Source of the DNA: Bacteroidaceae bacterium
Lineage (GTDB): Bacteria; Bacteroidota; Bacteroidia; Bacteroidales; Bacteroidaceae
DNA: 39,920 bases
Direction of reading: 5' to 3'
Assembly (NCBI GenBank): GCA_017558175.1
Contig: JAFYWH010000089.1
Span: forward strand, 1 to 39,920
The notes beneath the pieces are model-generated. The model had not been told where the DNA came from. It made no database searches and saw only the letters and a program-made list of their open reading frames with translations. Shown here piece by piece: positions 10,071 through 17,485 of the stretch (position 1 is the stretch's first letter; each line of letters starts with the position of its first letter). A program made the position numbers and the translations under genes.

Positions 10071-10143
10071 AGTTAATTTGTAGTTATTAAACGTTTAAAT
10101 TATGTTTTTCTATATAATAGTCTTTTTGCTCCAGATTTCGAGG

Positions 10144-10151
10144 CAAAGATA
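10144..10151 (-). promoter_or_regulatory. -7 promoter box for the OmpA/TPR lipoprotein gene
   Basis: The minus strand reads TATCTTTG here, an exact match to TAnnTTTG. No clear -33 TTG lies at the expected distance. The predicted leader of about 65 nt contains a perfect 12-bp palindrome, TTAAACGTTTAA, at 10087-10098. Confidence 0.5.
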
Positions 10152-10222
10152 GTAATTTATGCCTTGATTTATAGCTTTATAAGGGGGAATTTTTAAGGGA
10201 AAAGTGAAAAAATGTTCGCTTT

Positions 10223-11158
10223 TTAGGCTTGTGGGCGCTGTTTTTCCCTGAAATGTTTGTTCCGAGGGTGGTGTTCGATGATTTCGCTCCTCAATCGATG
10301 GGTGTCCATGTGGGTGTAGATTTCGGTGGTTCCGATACTTTCATGGCCCAACATGCATTGGATGGCACGTAGATTGGCACCACCTTCCAATAGATGGGTG
10401 GCGAACGAATGGCGGAACGTATGAGGACTGATGTTCTTTTTCAAACCGATGGCGTCGGACAGTTCCTTGATGAAATGGAACACCATGATACGGGAAATGT
10501 TCTTCCCTCTTTTGCTGATGAACACATAGTCTTCATATCCGGGTTTGATGGTCGATAGATTGCGGTCGATGAAATATAGCCGAAGCTCCTGGATGGCTCG
10601 CGGAGAGATGGGAACCAGGCGTTGCTTGCTCCCTTTCCCTTCGACTTTGATGAAGCCTTCTTCCAAGTAAAGGTCCGATAATTTCAGATTGCAGAGTTCG
10701 GAAATTCGTAAGCCGCAACTGTATAATGTTTCCAAAATGGTACGGTTACGTTGGCCTTCTCGGGTGCTGAGGTCTATAGCACCTATCAAAGTGTCGATTT
10801 CTTCGATGGTAAGCACTTCCGGCAAATGAAGGCCAAGTTGAGGCGATTCCAAGAGTTCGCTAGGGTCGGATTCCATGTAATCTTCCAAAATGAGATAGTG
10901 ATAAAACGAGCGGATCCCGGATAGAATTCGGGCTTGCGAACGGGGTTGGATTCCCAAATCCCGAAGGCTGGCAGAGAAGGTTTCCAAGTGGTCGAGGGTC
11001 ACATCGAAAGGGTGGATGTTTTCGTCCGAAAGGAATTGGAACAATTTGTTCACATCCGCCAAATAAGCACCGACCGTGTTGGCGGACAATGATTTTTCCA
11101 ACTTCAAATATTGCTTATATTTCTTTAATATATTGTCCGGATTCTCCTTACTTTTCAT
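10223..11158 (-). CDS. xerD: Site-specific tyrosine recombinase XerD
   Basis: The 311-aa protein has an N-terminal SAM-like core-binding domain (about residues 10-95) and a C-terminal catalytic domain. The tyrosine-recombinase residues are visible in order: Arg in SCGLRISEL, Lys in VEGKGSKQR, His-x-x-Arg in HTFRHSFATHLL, His in LGHES and the nucleophilic Tyr in TTEIYTHMD. With XerC (37193-38074) it would resolve chromosome dimers at dif during division. I assign XerD rather than XerC from its closer match to XerD and its place beside aroQ, as in other Bacteroides; the second Xer gene in this window lies beside hpf. It is divergent from aroQ, with only 65 bp between the starts. Confidence 0.92.
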   Translation of the reverse strand: MKSKENPDNILKKYKQYLKLEKSLSANTVGAYLADVNKLFQFLSDENIHPFDVTLDHLETFSASLRDLGIQPRSQARILSGIRSFYHYLILEDYMESDPSELLESPQLGLHLPEVLTIEEIDTLIGAIDLSTREGQRNRTILETLYSCGLRISELCNLKLSDLYLEEGFIKVEGKGSKQRLVPISPRAIQELRLYFIDRNLSTIKPGYEDYVFISKRGKNISRIMVFHFIKELSDAIGLKKNISPHTFRHSFATHLLEGGANLRAIQCMLGHESIGTTEIYTHMDTHRLRSEIIEHHPRNKHFREKQRPQA

Positions 11159-11168
11159 TTCTTTTTCC

Positions 11169-11176
11169 TACCTTTG
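11169..11176 (+). promoter_or_regulatory. -7 promoter box for aroQ
   Basis: TACCTTTG matches TAnnTTTG. It would start transcription near 11183, about 40 nt before the aroQ ATG. The -33 region is weak. Its reverse complement recurs at 11193-11200. Confidence 0.5.
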
Positions 11177-11192
11177 TACCCTATAAGTTAGA

Positions 11193-11200
11193 CAAAGGTA
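11193..11200 (-). promoter_or_regulatory. -7 promoter box for xerD
   Basis: The minus strand reads TACCTTTG, identical to the aroQ box on the other strand. It would start transcription near 11186, about 28 nt before the xerD ATG. The two boxes face each other across 16 bp, so both RNA polymerases would compete for the same DNA. Confidence 0.5.
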
Positions 11201-11223
11201 TTAATTTTTGATTGATTTGATGT

Positions 11224-11655
11224 ATGAAAATACAAATTATCAATGGTCCTAACATTAATTTGTTGGGAAAACGGGAGCCGGGCATTTATGGAGCCCGCTC
11301 GTTCGAGGATTACTTCGAGGAACTGAAAGGTCGCTATCCGGAAGTGGGGTTTGACTATTACCAGTCGAATGTGGAGGGCGAGATGATCAACAAGTTGCAC
11401 GAAGTGGGATTCGATTACGATGGCATCGTCCTCAATGCCGGTGCCTATACACATACTTCCATTGCCTTGCAGGATGCGATTCGTGCCATCAAGTCGCCCG
11501 TCATCGAGGTGCATATCTCGAACGTGCATCAGCGCGAGGAGTTCCGTCACAAGTCGATGATTTCTTGTGCTTGTGTGGGAGTGATTTGCGGATTCGGACT
11601 TCATTCCTATCAATTGGGCGTAGAAGCCCTGTTGATGAAACGTCAAGGCGTTTAA
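11224..11655 (+). CDS. aroQ: 3-dehydroquinate dehydratase, type II
   Basis: Third step of the shikimate pathway: dehydration of 3-dehydroquinate to 3-dehydroshikimate. The 143-aa length is normal for the dodecameric type II enzyme. The N-terminal INGPNINLLGKREPGIYG contains the flexible-loop Arg and the catalytic Tyr region. The NAGAYTHTS motif and the EVHISNVHQREEFRHKS segment with the catalytic His are also present. The last codons (KRQGV, stop) are supplied by a repeat unit that recurs downstream at 11682-11697 and in related form near 29405. An ATG four bases upstream is in another frame. Its product pathway is unrelated to the pyk gene that follows 75 bp later. Confidence 0.96.
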   Translation: MKIQIINGPNINLLGKREPGIYGARSFEDYFEELKGRYPEVGFDYYQSNVEGEMINKLHEVGFDYDGIVLNAGAYTHTSIALQDAIRAIKSPVIEVHISNVHQREEFRHKSMISCACVGVICGFGLHSYQLGVEALLMKRQGV

Positions 11656-11697
11656 GGCAAAATGCCTAAGCGTTTCAATTAAAACGTCAAGGCGTTT
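11638..11697. repeat. Palindromic intergenic repeat, copy 1 (aroQ-pyk)
   Basis: Two exact copies of AAACGTCAAGGCGTTT (11638-11653 and 11682-11697) flank the related unit ATGCCTAAGCGTTT (11662-11675). The first copy overlaps the aroQ 3' end. Each unit is an imperfect palindrome framed by AAACG and CGTTT. A rearranged version of the same units lies at 29383-29442. Confidence 0.75.
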
Positions 11698-11730
11698 ATA
11701 ATAAAAGGTATTTTTAAAAGGAAAGAGATT

Positions 11731-13195
11731 ATGCTGTTGAAACAAACCAAGATCGTAGCATCCATTTCGGATTTGCGATGTGATGTTGATTTTATAAGAG
11801 ACCTCTTCGAGGCGGGGATGAACGTTGTCCGTATGAATACGGCTCATGCCTCTCGCGAAGGGTTCGAAAAACTGATAGCCAATGTTCGTGCGGTATCGAA
11901 CCGAATTGCTATCCTCATGGATACAAAGGGTCCTGAAATCCGTACCACTTCATTGCAGAACAAGGAGCCGATACCTTATCATATTGGCGACCGTGTGAAG
12001 GTCGTGGGAAATCCGGAGCAGGAAACTTGCCGGGAATGCATCTCGGTTTCATATCCCGATTTCGTGAAGGATTTGAAAGTCGACGGGACTATCCTGATTG
12101 ATGATGGCGACCTTGAACTTCGGGTGGTTGAGAAAGACGATACATGCCTTTGGTGCGAAGTGCAGAACGAAGCCGTGTTGGGCAACCGGAAAAGTGTGAA
12201 CGTGCCGGGAGTCCGCATCAATTTGCCATCGCTTACCGAGAAAGACCGCAACAACATACTCTTTGCCATCGAAAGCGATATCGACTACATAGCCCATTCG
12301 TTTGTACGCAACAAGCAGGATGTGCTCGATATCCGAGAAATATTGGACAACTATGGAAGCGACATCCGAATCATTGCCAAAATAGAGAATCAGGAAGGTG
12401 TGGACAACATCGACGAGATTCTGGAAGTGGCCGATGGAGTGATGATTGCACGTGGAGATTTGGGTATTGAAGTGCCACAAGAACGCATTCCGGGCATCCA
12501 GCGTATGCTTATCAAGAAGTGTATCCTGGCCAAGAAGCCGGTCATTGTAGCCACTCAGATGCTTCACACCATGATCAACAATCCGCGTCCGACCCGTGCC
12601 GAGGTAACCGACATTGCCAATGCCATCTACTATCGCACGGATGCCCTCATGCTCAGTGGCTTCTACCGCATACGGAAAGTATCCGGTAGAAGCCGTGAAG
12701 ACCATGACCAAGATTGCCGCACAGGCCGAGAAGGACAAGTCGGAGGAAAACAACATCAAGATTCCATTGATTCCGGGATCGAACGATGTAACTGCTTTCT
12801 TAGCCAAGCAGGCCGTGGAGGCAACGGACAAGTTGGATATCAAAGCCATCATAACCGATAGCTTCAGTGGACGGACCGCCCGTAGTTTGGCTGCCTTCCG
12901 CGGAAAACATCCGGTGCTCGCCATTTGCTACAAGGAAAAGACCATGCGCCATTTGGCCTTGTCTTATGGAGTCGAAGCCATCTACATGCCTGAAAAGGCC
13001 AACGGACAGGCTTATTATTTTGCAGCCCTCCGCAAGCTCATGGACGATGGTGTGCTTTCCGAGAACGACATGGTGGCCTATTTGAGCAGTGGCAAGCAAG
13101 GTTCACGCACTTCCTTCCTCGAAATCAACGTGGTAGGAGATGTCTTGGGCTATGGCTTGGATTATGTATTGCCTAACCGTAACCGTTATTTATAA
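11731..13195 (+). pseudogene. pyk: Pyruvate kinase gene with a +1 frameshift
   Basis: Pyruvate kinase makes pyruvate and ATP from phosphoenolpyruvate. The first frame gives a normal N-terminus ([19 protein letters not shown]), the NMDTAH-like RMNTAHAS, the [10 protein letters not shown] motif, the catalytic [17 protein letters not shown] signature and [10 protein letters not shown], up to DALMLSG (codon 310, GGC at 12658-12660). There the expected GAA-ACC (Glu-Thr of LSGETA) is replaced by TTCT-ACC. The frame shifts by one and the first frame ends in unrelated sequence at 12861. The second frame resumes exactly with [14 protein letters not shown] and runs a normal C-terminal domain to 13195. 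Total length fits a 488-aa enzyme plus one base. As written the gene would give a truncated 376-aa product with a wrong tail. It could be a true mutation or an assembly error. Confidence 0.85.
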
Positions 13196-13204
13196 AATAG
13201 AACG

Positions 13205-13843
13205 ATGAAAGAAACAGATGCACTCGATGAGTATATCCTTCAGCATATCGACGATGAAACCGACTATCTGAAGGCTCTCTATCGGGATACACATGTCAAG
13301 CTATTGCGTCCCCGCATGGCTTCCGGACATTTGCAAGGACGTATGTTGAAGATGTTCGTACGGATGATTCGTCCCAAGCAGATCCTTGAGATTGGAACGT
13401 ATAGCGGATACTCCGCACTCTGCCTGGCCGAAGGTTTGGAAGAAGGAGGAATGTTGCATACATTCGAAATCAACGATGAGCAAGAGGACTTTACCCGTCC
13501 GTGGTTGGAAAACTCCCCTTATGCCGACAAGATCAAGTTCTACATCGGCGATGCCTTGGAGCTTCTGCCCACGATGGACATCACCTTCGATTTGGCGTTT
13601 GTAGATGGTGACAAGCGCAAATACATCGAGTATTACGAGCAAGTGCTCAAGATGCTTTCACCGGGAGGTTACATCATTGCCGACAACACCTTGTGGGACG
13701 GACATGTATTGGAAGAACCGCATCACACCGATATGCAGACCATCGGCATCAAGAAGTTCAACGACTTGGTGGCCAAGGACGAGAGAGTAGAAAAAGTAAT
13801 ATTGCCGTTGCGAGACGGATTAACAATCATAAGAAAAAAATAA
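13205..13843 (+). CDS. O-methyltransferase, class I SAM-dependent (COMT-like)
   Basis: The 212-aa protein has the SAM-binding motif I EIGTYSGYSALCLAEGL near residue 62, an acidic motif II (HTFEINDEQ), and the FDLAFVDGDK and IIADNTLWDG motifs typical of cation-dependent O-methyltransferases of the catechol type. The Asp and Asn residues of the last two motifs are the usual metal ligands. The substrate is unknown. It begins 9 bp after the pyk stop and ends 12 bp before rbfA, so it lies inside an operon. Confidence 0.9.
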   Translation: MKETDALDEYILQHIDDETDYLKALYRDTHVKLLRPRMASGHLQGRMLKMFVRMIRPKQILEIGTYSGYSALCLAEGLEEGGMLHTFEINDEQEDFTRPWLENSPYADKIKFYIGDALELLPTMDITFDLAFVDGDKRKYIEYYEQVLKMLSPGGYIIADNTLWDGHVLEEPHHTDMQTIGIKKFNDLVAKDERVEKVILPLRDGLTIIRKK

Positions 13844-13855
13844 AGGAGTAAATAT

Positions 13856-14191
13856 ATGGAATCTACCAGACAAAGTAAAGTGTGCCGTTTGATTCAGAAG
13901 GAATTGAGCGAGATTTTCCTTCTTCAAACGAAGGCAATGAATGGTGTATTGGTATCAGTTAGCACCGTTCGTATCAGTCCGGACATGAGCATCGTCCGTG
14001 CTTATCTCAGTGTTTTCCCTTCAGGAAGAGCTGAAGAAATTGTAAAGAACATCAACGACAATTCAAAGTCCATTCGTTTCGAGTTGGGAAACCGTGTTCG
14101 TCACCAATTGCGTATCATCCCAGAATTGAAGTTCTTTGTGGATGATTCATTGGACTATGTAGAACGCATCGATGAATTGTTGAAAAAGTAA
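13856..14191 (+). CDS. rbfA: Ribosome-binding factor A
   Basis: RbfA is a small KH-fold protein that binds the 30S subunit and helps 16S rRNA 5'-end maturation. The 111-aa product has the family pattern: a basic N-terminal helix (RQSKVCRLIQKELSEIF), VSVSTVRISPDMSIVRAYLS, and the conserved C-terminal PELKFFVDDSLDY. It is preceded by a clear Shine-Dalgarno (AAAGGAG, seven bases before ATG), stronger than for most genes here. It lies between the O-methyltransferase and the LolE-like permease gene. Confidence 0.95.
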   Translation: MESTRQSKVCRLIQKELSEIFLLQTKAMNGVLVSVSTVRISPDMSIVRAYLSVFPSGRAEEIVKNINDNSKSIRFELGNRVRHQLRIIPELKFFVDDSLDYVERIDELLKK

Positions 14192-14196
14192 AAGGA

Positions 14197-15441
14197 GTGC
14201 GTTTTCCCTTTTATATTGCCAAGCGTTATCTGTTTTCCAAGAAGTCGCACAATGCGATCAATGTGATTTCGGGTGTGTCAGTGTGTGGAGTTGCTCTAGC
14301 CACACTGGCATTGGTTTGTACATTGTCCGTGTTCAATGGTTTCCAAGATCTGGTTACCACCATGTTCACGGCTTTCGACCCCGAGTTGAAGATTACATCC
14401 GTCAACGGAAAGGTATTCGATGCGCAAGATCCTCGGATTCAGTCCTTACGAGAGATGCCCGAGGTTGAACTTGTATCCGAATCGTTGGAGGACAATGCCA
14501 TGGTGCAATATAAAGACCGGCAAGCTATGGTCGTCATCAAAGGGGTGGAGGACAATTTCCATCAGCTGACGGCCATCGATAGCATTCTTTATGGAAGGGG
14601 AGACTTTATTTTGCACGATGAGGTGGTAAGTTATGCCATCCCAGGTATCGAACTTGTTTCCGTTTTGGGAACAGGCATCCGTTTCTTGGATCCATTGGAG
14701 GTCTATGCTCCTAAGAGAGGCACCAAGATTAATGTGGCAAATCCATCTTCCAGCTTCAATTCCGATTATTTGCATTCTTCCGGATTGGTCTTTGCCGTGA
14801 ATCAACAGAAGTATGATGCTTCTTATATCTTGACTTCATTGGATTTTGCCCGCGAACTCTTCCAATATCAAACGGAAGTCAGCTCTATCGAACTGAAACT
14901 GAAGGAAGGAAGCAATATATATAAGGTACAAGCTAAAATTGCTCAGAGTTTAGGCAAGGACTTCCAAGTGCTCAATCGTTACGAGCAGCAGGCCGAGACC
15001 TATCGCATAATGGAGGTAGAGAAACTCATTTCCTATCTTTTCTTGACTTTCATACTTTTGATTGCTTGCTTCAATGTCATCGGTTCCATTTCGATGTTGA
15101 TTATCGACAAACGGGCAGATGTGGTCACTTTGCGAAATCTAGGTGCTGATGATGGGGTTATCACTAAAATATTCTTATTAGAGGGATGCTTGATATCATT
15201 TATGGGAGCATTAGCCGGCATTGTATTAGGTGTAGTATTATGCCTAATCCAGCAAGAGTTCGGCTTGATAAGCTTGGGTAGTGGCGATTCTGCTGGTGCT
15301 TTTGTAGTAGATGCTTATCCGGTCAGCGTCCATTTGGCTGATGTCATCCTTGTTTTGTTGACCGTGTTGATTATCAGTTTCCTTTCCGTTCTCTATCCTG
15401 TTCGTTATCTCAGCAGACGGTTGTTGGAAAAGCATGCTTAA
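14197..15441 (+). CDS. ABC transporter permease, LolC/LolE type (FtsX/MacB fold)
   Basis: The 414-aa membrane protein has one membrane segment at about residues 22-45, a large periplasmic domain (45-270) and three further segments near 275-300, 325-350 and 380-405. This is the layout of LolC/LolE-type permeases that release lipoproteins from the inner membrane. The start PFYIAKRYLFSKKSHNAINV matches this family in Bacteroidetes. I chose GTG at 14197, as no ATG lies near and the family N-terminus begins there. The GTG shares its G with the AGGAG sequence, which is too close for normal use, so initiation may depend on ribosomes ending rbfA five bases upstream. The ATPase partner is not in this window. 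Confidence 0.88.
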   Translation: MRFPFYIAKRYLFSKKSHNAINVISGVSVCGVALATLALVCTLSVFNGFQDLVTTMFTAFDPELKITSVNGKVFDAQDPRIQSLREMPEVELVSESLEDNAMVQYKDRQAMVVIKGVEDNFHQLTAIDSILYGRGDFILHDEVVSYAIPGIELVSVLGTGIRFLDPLEVYAPKRGTKINVANPSSSFNSDYLHSSGLVFAVNQQKYDASYILTSLDFARELFQYQTEVSSIELKLKEGSNIYKVQAKIAQSLGKDFQVLNRYEQQAETYRIMEVEKLISYLFLTFILLIACFNVIGSISMLIIDKRADVVTLRNLGADDGVITKIFLLEGCLISFMGALAGIVLGVVLCLIQQEFGLISLGSGDSAGAFVVDAYPVSVHLADVILVLLTVLIISFLSVLYPVRYLSRRLLEKHA

Positions 15442-15451
15442 CACGAGCCTG

Positions 15452-16297
15452 TTATTCCAACGTAATGCTTTCTACTTCCACCTTATCTTGGCTGAGGAAG
15501 ATGGAAGCGGATTCTTCAAATTTAGCCGTACTTTCTGTTGTTAGGAATCGGGAAATTCCATTCTTGCTACAACGTACATCCATTTCCGGGTGGCGTCTCA
15601 GATAATCTTGAAGGCTATGTGCCACATACTCTCCTTGAGGTACAAGTTGGATATGTTCCGGTGTAAATTGTCGAATTTTCTTTATCAATAGGGGATAGTG
15701 AGTGCATCCTAAAATGATGGTATCTATTTCAGGGTCTTTTTCCAGAAGCTGATTAATGTTTTTTTGAATGAAATAGTCAGCACCTTCCGAGTCGAATTCA
15801 TTGTTCTCTACTAAAGGAACCCACATTGGGCAAGCTTCTCCGGTAACAGTTACATCCGGGAAAAGTTTGTGTACTTCCATAGGGTATGATTCCGACTTGA
15901 TGGTACCAGATGTGGCTAATATACCTACATGGCGGGTTTGAGTCAGTTCGCCAATACATTCAGCGGTAGGGCGAATCACGCCTAATACTCGTCGGGTAGG
16001 GTCGATGGTAGGAAGGTCGTTCTGCTGGATAGTGCGTAATGCCTTGGCTGAGGCCGTGTTGCATGCCAAGATTACTAAAGGACAGCCCAATTCAAACAAC
16101 TTCTTTACAGCTTGAAGTGTAAACTCATAGACCACTTCAAAAGAACGTGTACCATATGGTGTACGAGCATTGTCACCTAAATAGAGATAATCGTATTCAG
16201 GCATTTGTGCACGTATCTGGTTCAATATGGTTAAACCTCCATATCCCGAATCAAATACACCGATAGGTCCAGTAGTCTGCTGAGTTTTGTTCTTCAT
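15452..16297 (-). CDS. murI: Glutamate racemase
   Basis: MurI converts L- to D-glutamate for peptidoglycan. The 281-aa protein has the opening PIGVFDSGYGGLTIL, the LGDNARTPYG motif, the first catalytic Cys in VILACNTASAKALR and the second in IILGCTHYPLL. It is the last gene of the uppS-bamA-ompH-ompH-murI envelope block. It converges on the LolE-like gene with only 10 bp between the two stop codons; a 7-bp inverted repeat (GTTGGAA 15423-15429, TTCCAAC 15455-15461) spans both ends and may help termination. The upstream gap carries a long hairpin. Confidence 0.96.
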   Translation of the reverse strand: MKNKTQQTTGPIGVFDSGYGGLTILNQIRAQMPEYDYLYLGDNARTPYGTRSFEVVYEFTLQAVKKLFELGCPLVILACNTASAKALRTIQQNDLPTIDPTRRVLGVIRPTAECIGELTQTRHVGILATSGTIKSESYPMEVHKLFPDVTVTGEACPMWVPLVENNEFDSEGADYFIQKNINQLLEKDPEIDTIILGCTHYPLLIKKIRQFTPEHIQLVPQGEYVAHSLQDYLRRHPEMDVRCSKNGISRFLTTESTAKFEESASIFLSQDKVEVESITLE

Positions 16298-16322
16298 TGC
16301 TTGTCCTTATTAGAATAAAGTA

Positions 16323-16374
16323 AGGACGAAGTATCTTGACACACTTTTTGGGTGTTGTCCAGATGCTTCGTCCT
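16323..16374 (-). terminator. Long hairpin between ompH and murI
   Basis: AGGACGAAGTATCT (16323-16336) pairs with AGATGCTTCGTCCT (16361-16374), 14 bp with one G-U pair. Further pairing occurs inside the loop (GACACAC against GTGTTGTC). On the minus strand it is followed by TTACTTTATT, a weak T tract. It may terminate or attenuate the ompH transcript before murI, or stabilise a processed end. Confidence 0.55.
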
Positions 16375-16391
16375 GCTTATAGTGATATTAT

Positions 16392-16895
16392 TTATTGGAT
16401 ACCCAATTTTGCCTTTACGGCGCTTGTTACGTCTGTAGCGTATGTTTCGTTGACGAATGGAATCTGAGTAGCATTCAAGTCGAAGATGAATACATAACCG
16501 CCTTCTTGACCAACTGCTTTGATAGCATCGTCAATCTTCTTTGCGATAGGTTCCAACATCTCCATCCAGCTCTGTTGCAATTCTTGCTGAGCATCTTGTT
16601 GCATCTGCATGCCTCTTTCGCTCAATTCCTGCAATTCCTTTTGACGTCTTTCGAGGATATTCTTCGGCAAGTTAGCTTGTTCTTGTTGGAAAGCAGTAAA
16701 CTTCTTTTGGAATTCGTCTTCAACACGCTTCATGTCATCTTCATATTGTTTACGCATTACCTCGATATCTGTTTGAGCCTTAGTATATTCAGGCATAACA
16801 AGCAAAATTTCTTGGCTTCTGATGTGACCGAACTTCTGTGCAAATACGCTCATCGGGAGGATAAGCATAAGGATTAAAGCAATTTTCTTCAACAT
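16392..16895 (-). CDS. OmpH/Skp-family periplasmic chaperone (second copy)
   Basis: The 167-aa product has a cleavable signal peptide (MLKKIALILMLILPMSVFAQ) and then the OmpH opening FGHIRSQEILLVMPEY. A long charged coiled-coil follows (about residues 40-115, rich in Gln, Glu and Lys) and the chain closes with GGYVFIFDLNATQIPF. Skp-type proteins hold unfolded outer-membrane proteins on their way to BamA. It is paralogous to the upstream gene at 16948-17463 and lies directly behind bamA, fitting that job. A -7 box at 16935-16942 could give separate expression. Confidence 0.9.
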   Translation of the reverse strand: MLKKIALILMLILPMSVFAQKFGHIRSQEILLVMPEYTKAQTDIEVMRKQYEDDMKRVEDEFQKKFTAFQQEQANLPKNILERRQKELQELSERGMQMQQDAQQELQQSWMEMLEPIAKKIDDAIKAVGQEGGYVFIFDLNATQIPFVNETYATDVTSAVKAKLGIQ

Positions 16896-16934
16896 AATTT
16901 TATTTTTTATTAGTTATTATTTCTTTCTCGGTTG

Positions 16935-16942
16935 CAAAATTA
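16935..16942 (-). promoter_or_regulatory. Possible -7 box for the second ompH gene
   Basis: The minus strand reads TAATTTTG just after the stop of the first ompH gene (16948). No good -33 element is visible, so this is tentative. Confidence 0.35.
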
Positions 16943-16947
16943 GGTAA

Positions 16948-17463
16948 TTAATTTGAATATCCTAATTTTGAGAGCACTTCATTGCTGATATCAATGCGAG
17001 GTGATGCAAAAATGATGCTAGTAGCAGAGGCTCTGTCTATTACGGCGTCGTAACCTCTTTGTTGTGAAATCATTTTCACCACTTCGTAAATCTGATTTTG
17101 GATAGGAGCAATCAATGCTTCTTCCTTCTTGGCCATTTCGCCTTCAGGACCAAAATACTTCTGTCTTAGTTCTGCAGCTTCCTTTTCCTTGGCTACGATG
17201 GCTTCTTCCTTTTGAGTACGTTGTGCAGCACTTAAAGTCGAAGAAGATTTTTGGTAGGCGGTATACAATGCTTCTGCCTCTTTCATTTTTGCCTCTATAG
17301 CCTTTTGGTATTGTTGGGATGCAAGGTCCAACTCATTGCTTGCTCGTTGATAAGCCGGGATATTTTCCATGATATACTCCATGTCTATCAAAGCAAACTT
17401 CTGTGCATTAGCCATGAAGATGCCGACTAAACAACAGATTGAAAGCAGTATAAATCTTTTCAT
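16948..17463 (-). CDS. OmpH/Skp-family periplasmic chaperone (first copy)
   Basis: The 171-aa protein has a signal peptide (MKRFILLSICCLVGIFMANA) and the OmpH start QKFALIDMEYIMENIPAY. A coiled-coil of about residues 40-120 follows, and the closing segment QQRGYDAVIDRASATSII is shared by the family. The start at 17463 is fixed by the signal peptide and an unusually perfect Shine-Dalgarno. The 18 nt ending in the ATG, AAAAAGGAGGTATTTATG, are identical to those before hpf at 38074-38091. The longer frame to 17574 runs into bamA coding sequence and is rejected. It lies 22 bp behind bamA. Confidence 0.92.
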   Translation of the reverse strand: MKRFILLSICCLVGIFMANAQKFALIDMEYIMENIPAYQRASNELDLASQQYQKAIEAKMKEAEALYTAYQKSSSTLSAAQRTQKEEAIVAKEKEAAELRQKYFGPEGEMAKKEEALIAPIQNQIYEVVKMISQQRGYDAVIDRASATSIIFASPRIDISNEVLSKLGYSN

Positions 17464-17485
17464 AAATACCTCCTTTTTATTTAAA

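Noticed and set aside
12655..12670. Programmed +1 frameshift in pyk
   Set aside because: There is no slippery stop-codon context or upstream SD-like stimulator as in prfB, and pyruvate kinase is not known to use one. The conserved Glu codon is also changed.
12049..12924. Open frame of 291 codons antisense to pyk
   Set aside because: The pyk frames on the other strand carry all family motifs. The antisense frame has no family features.
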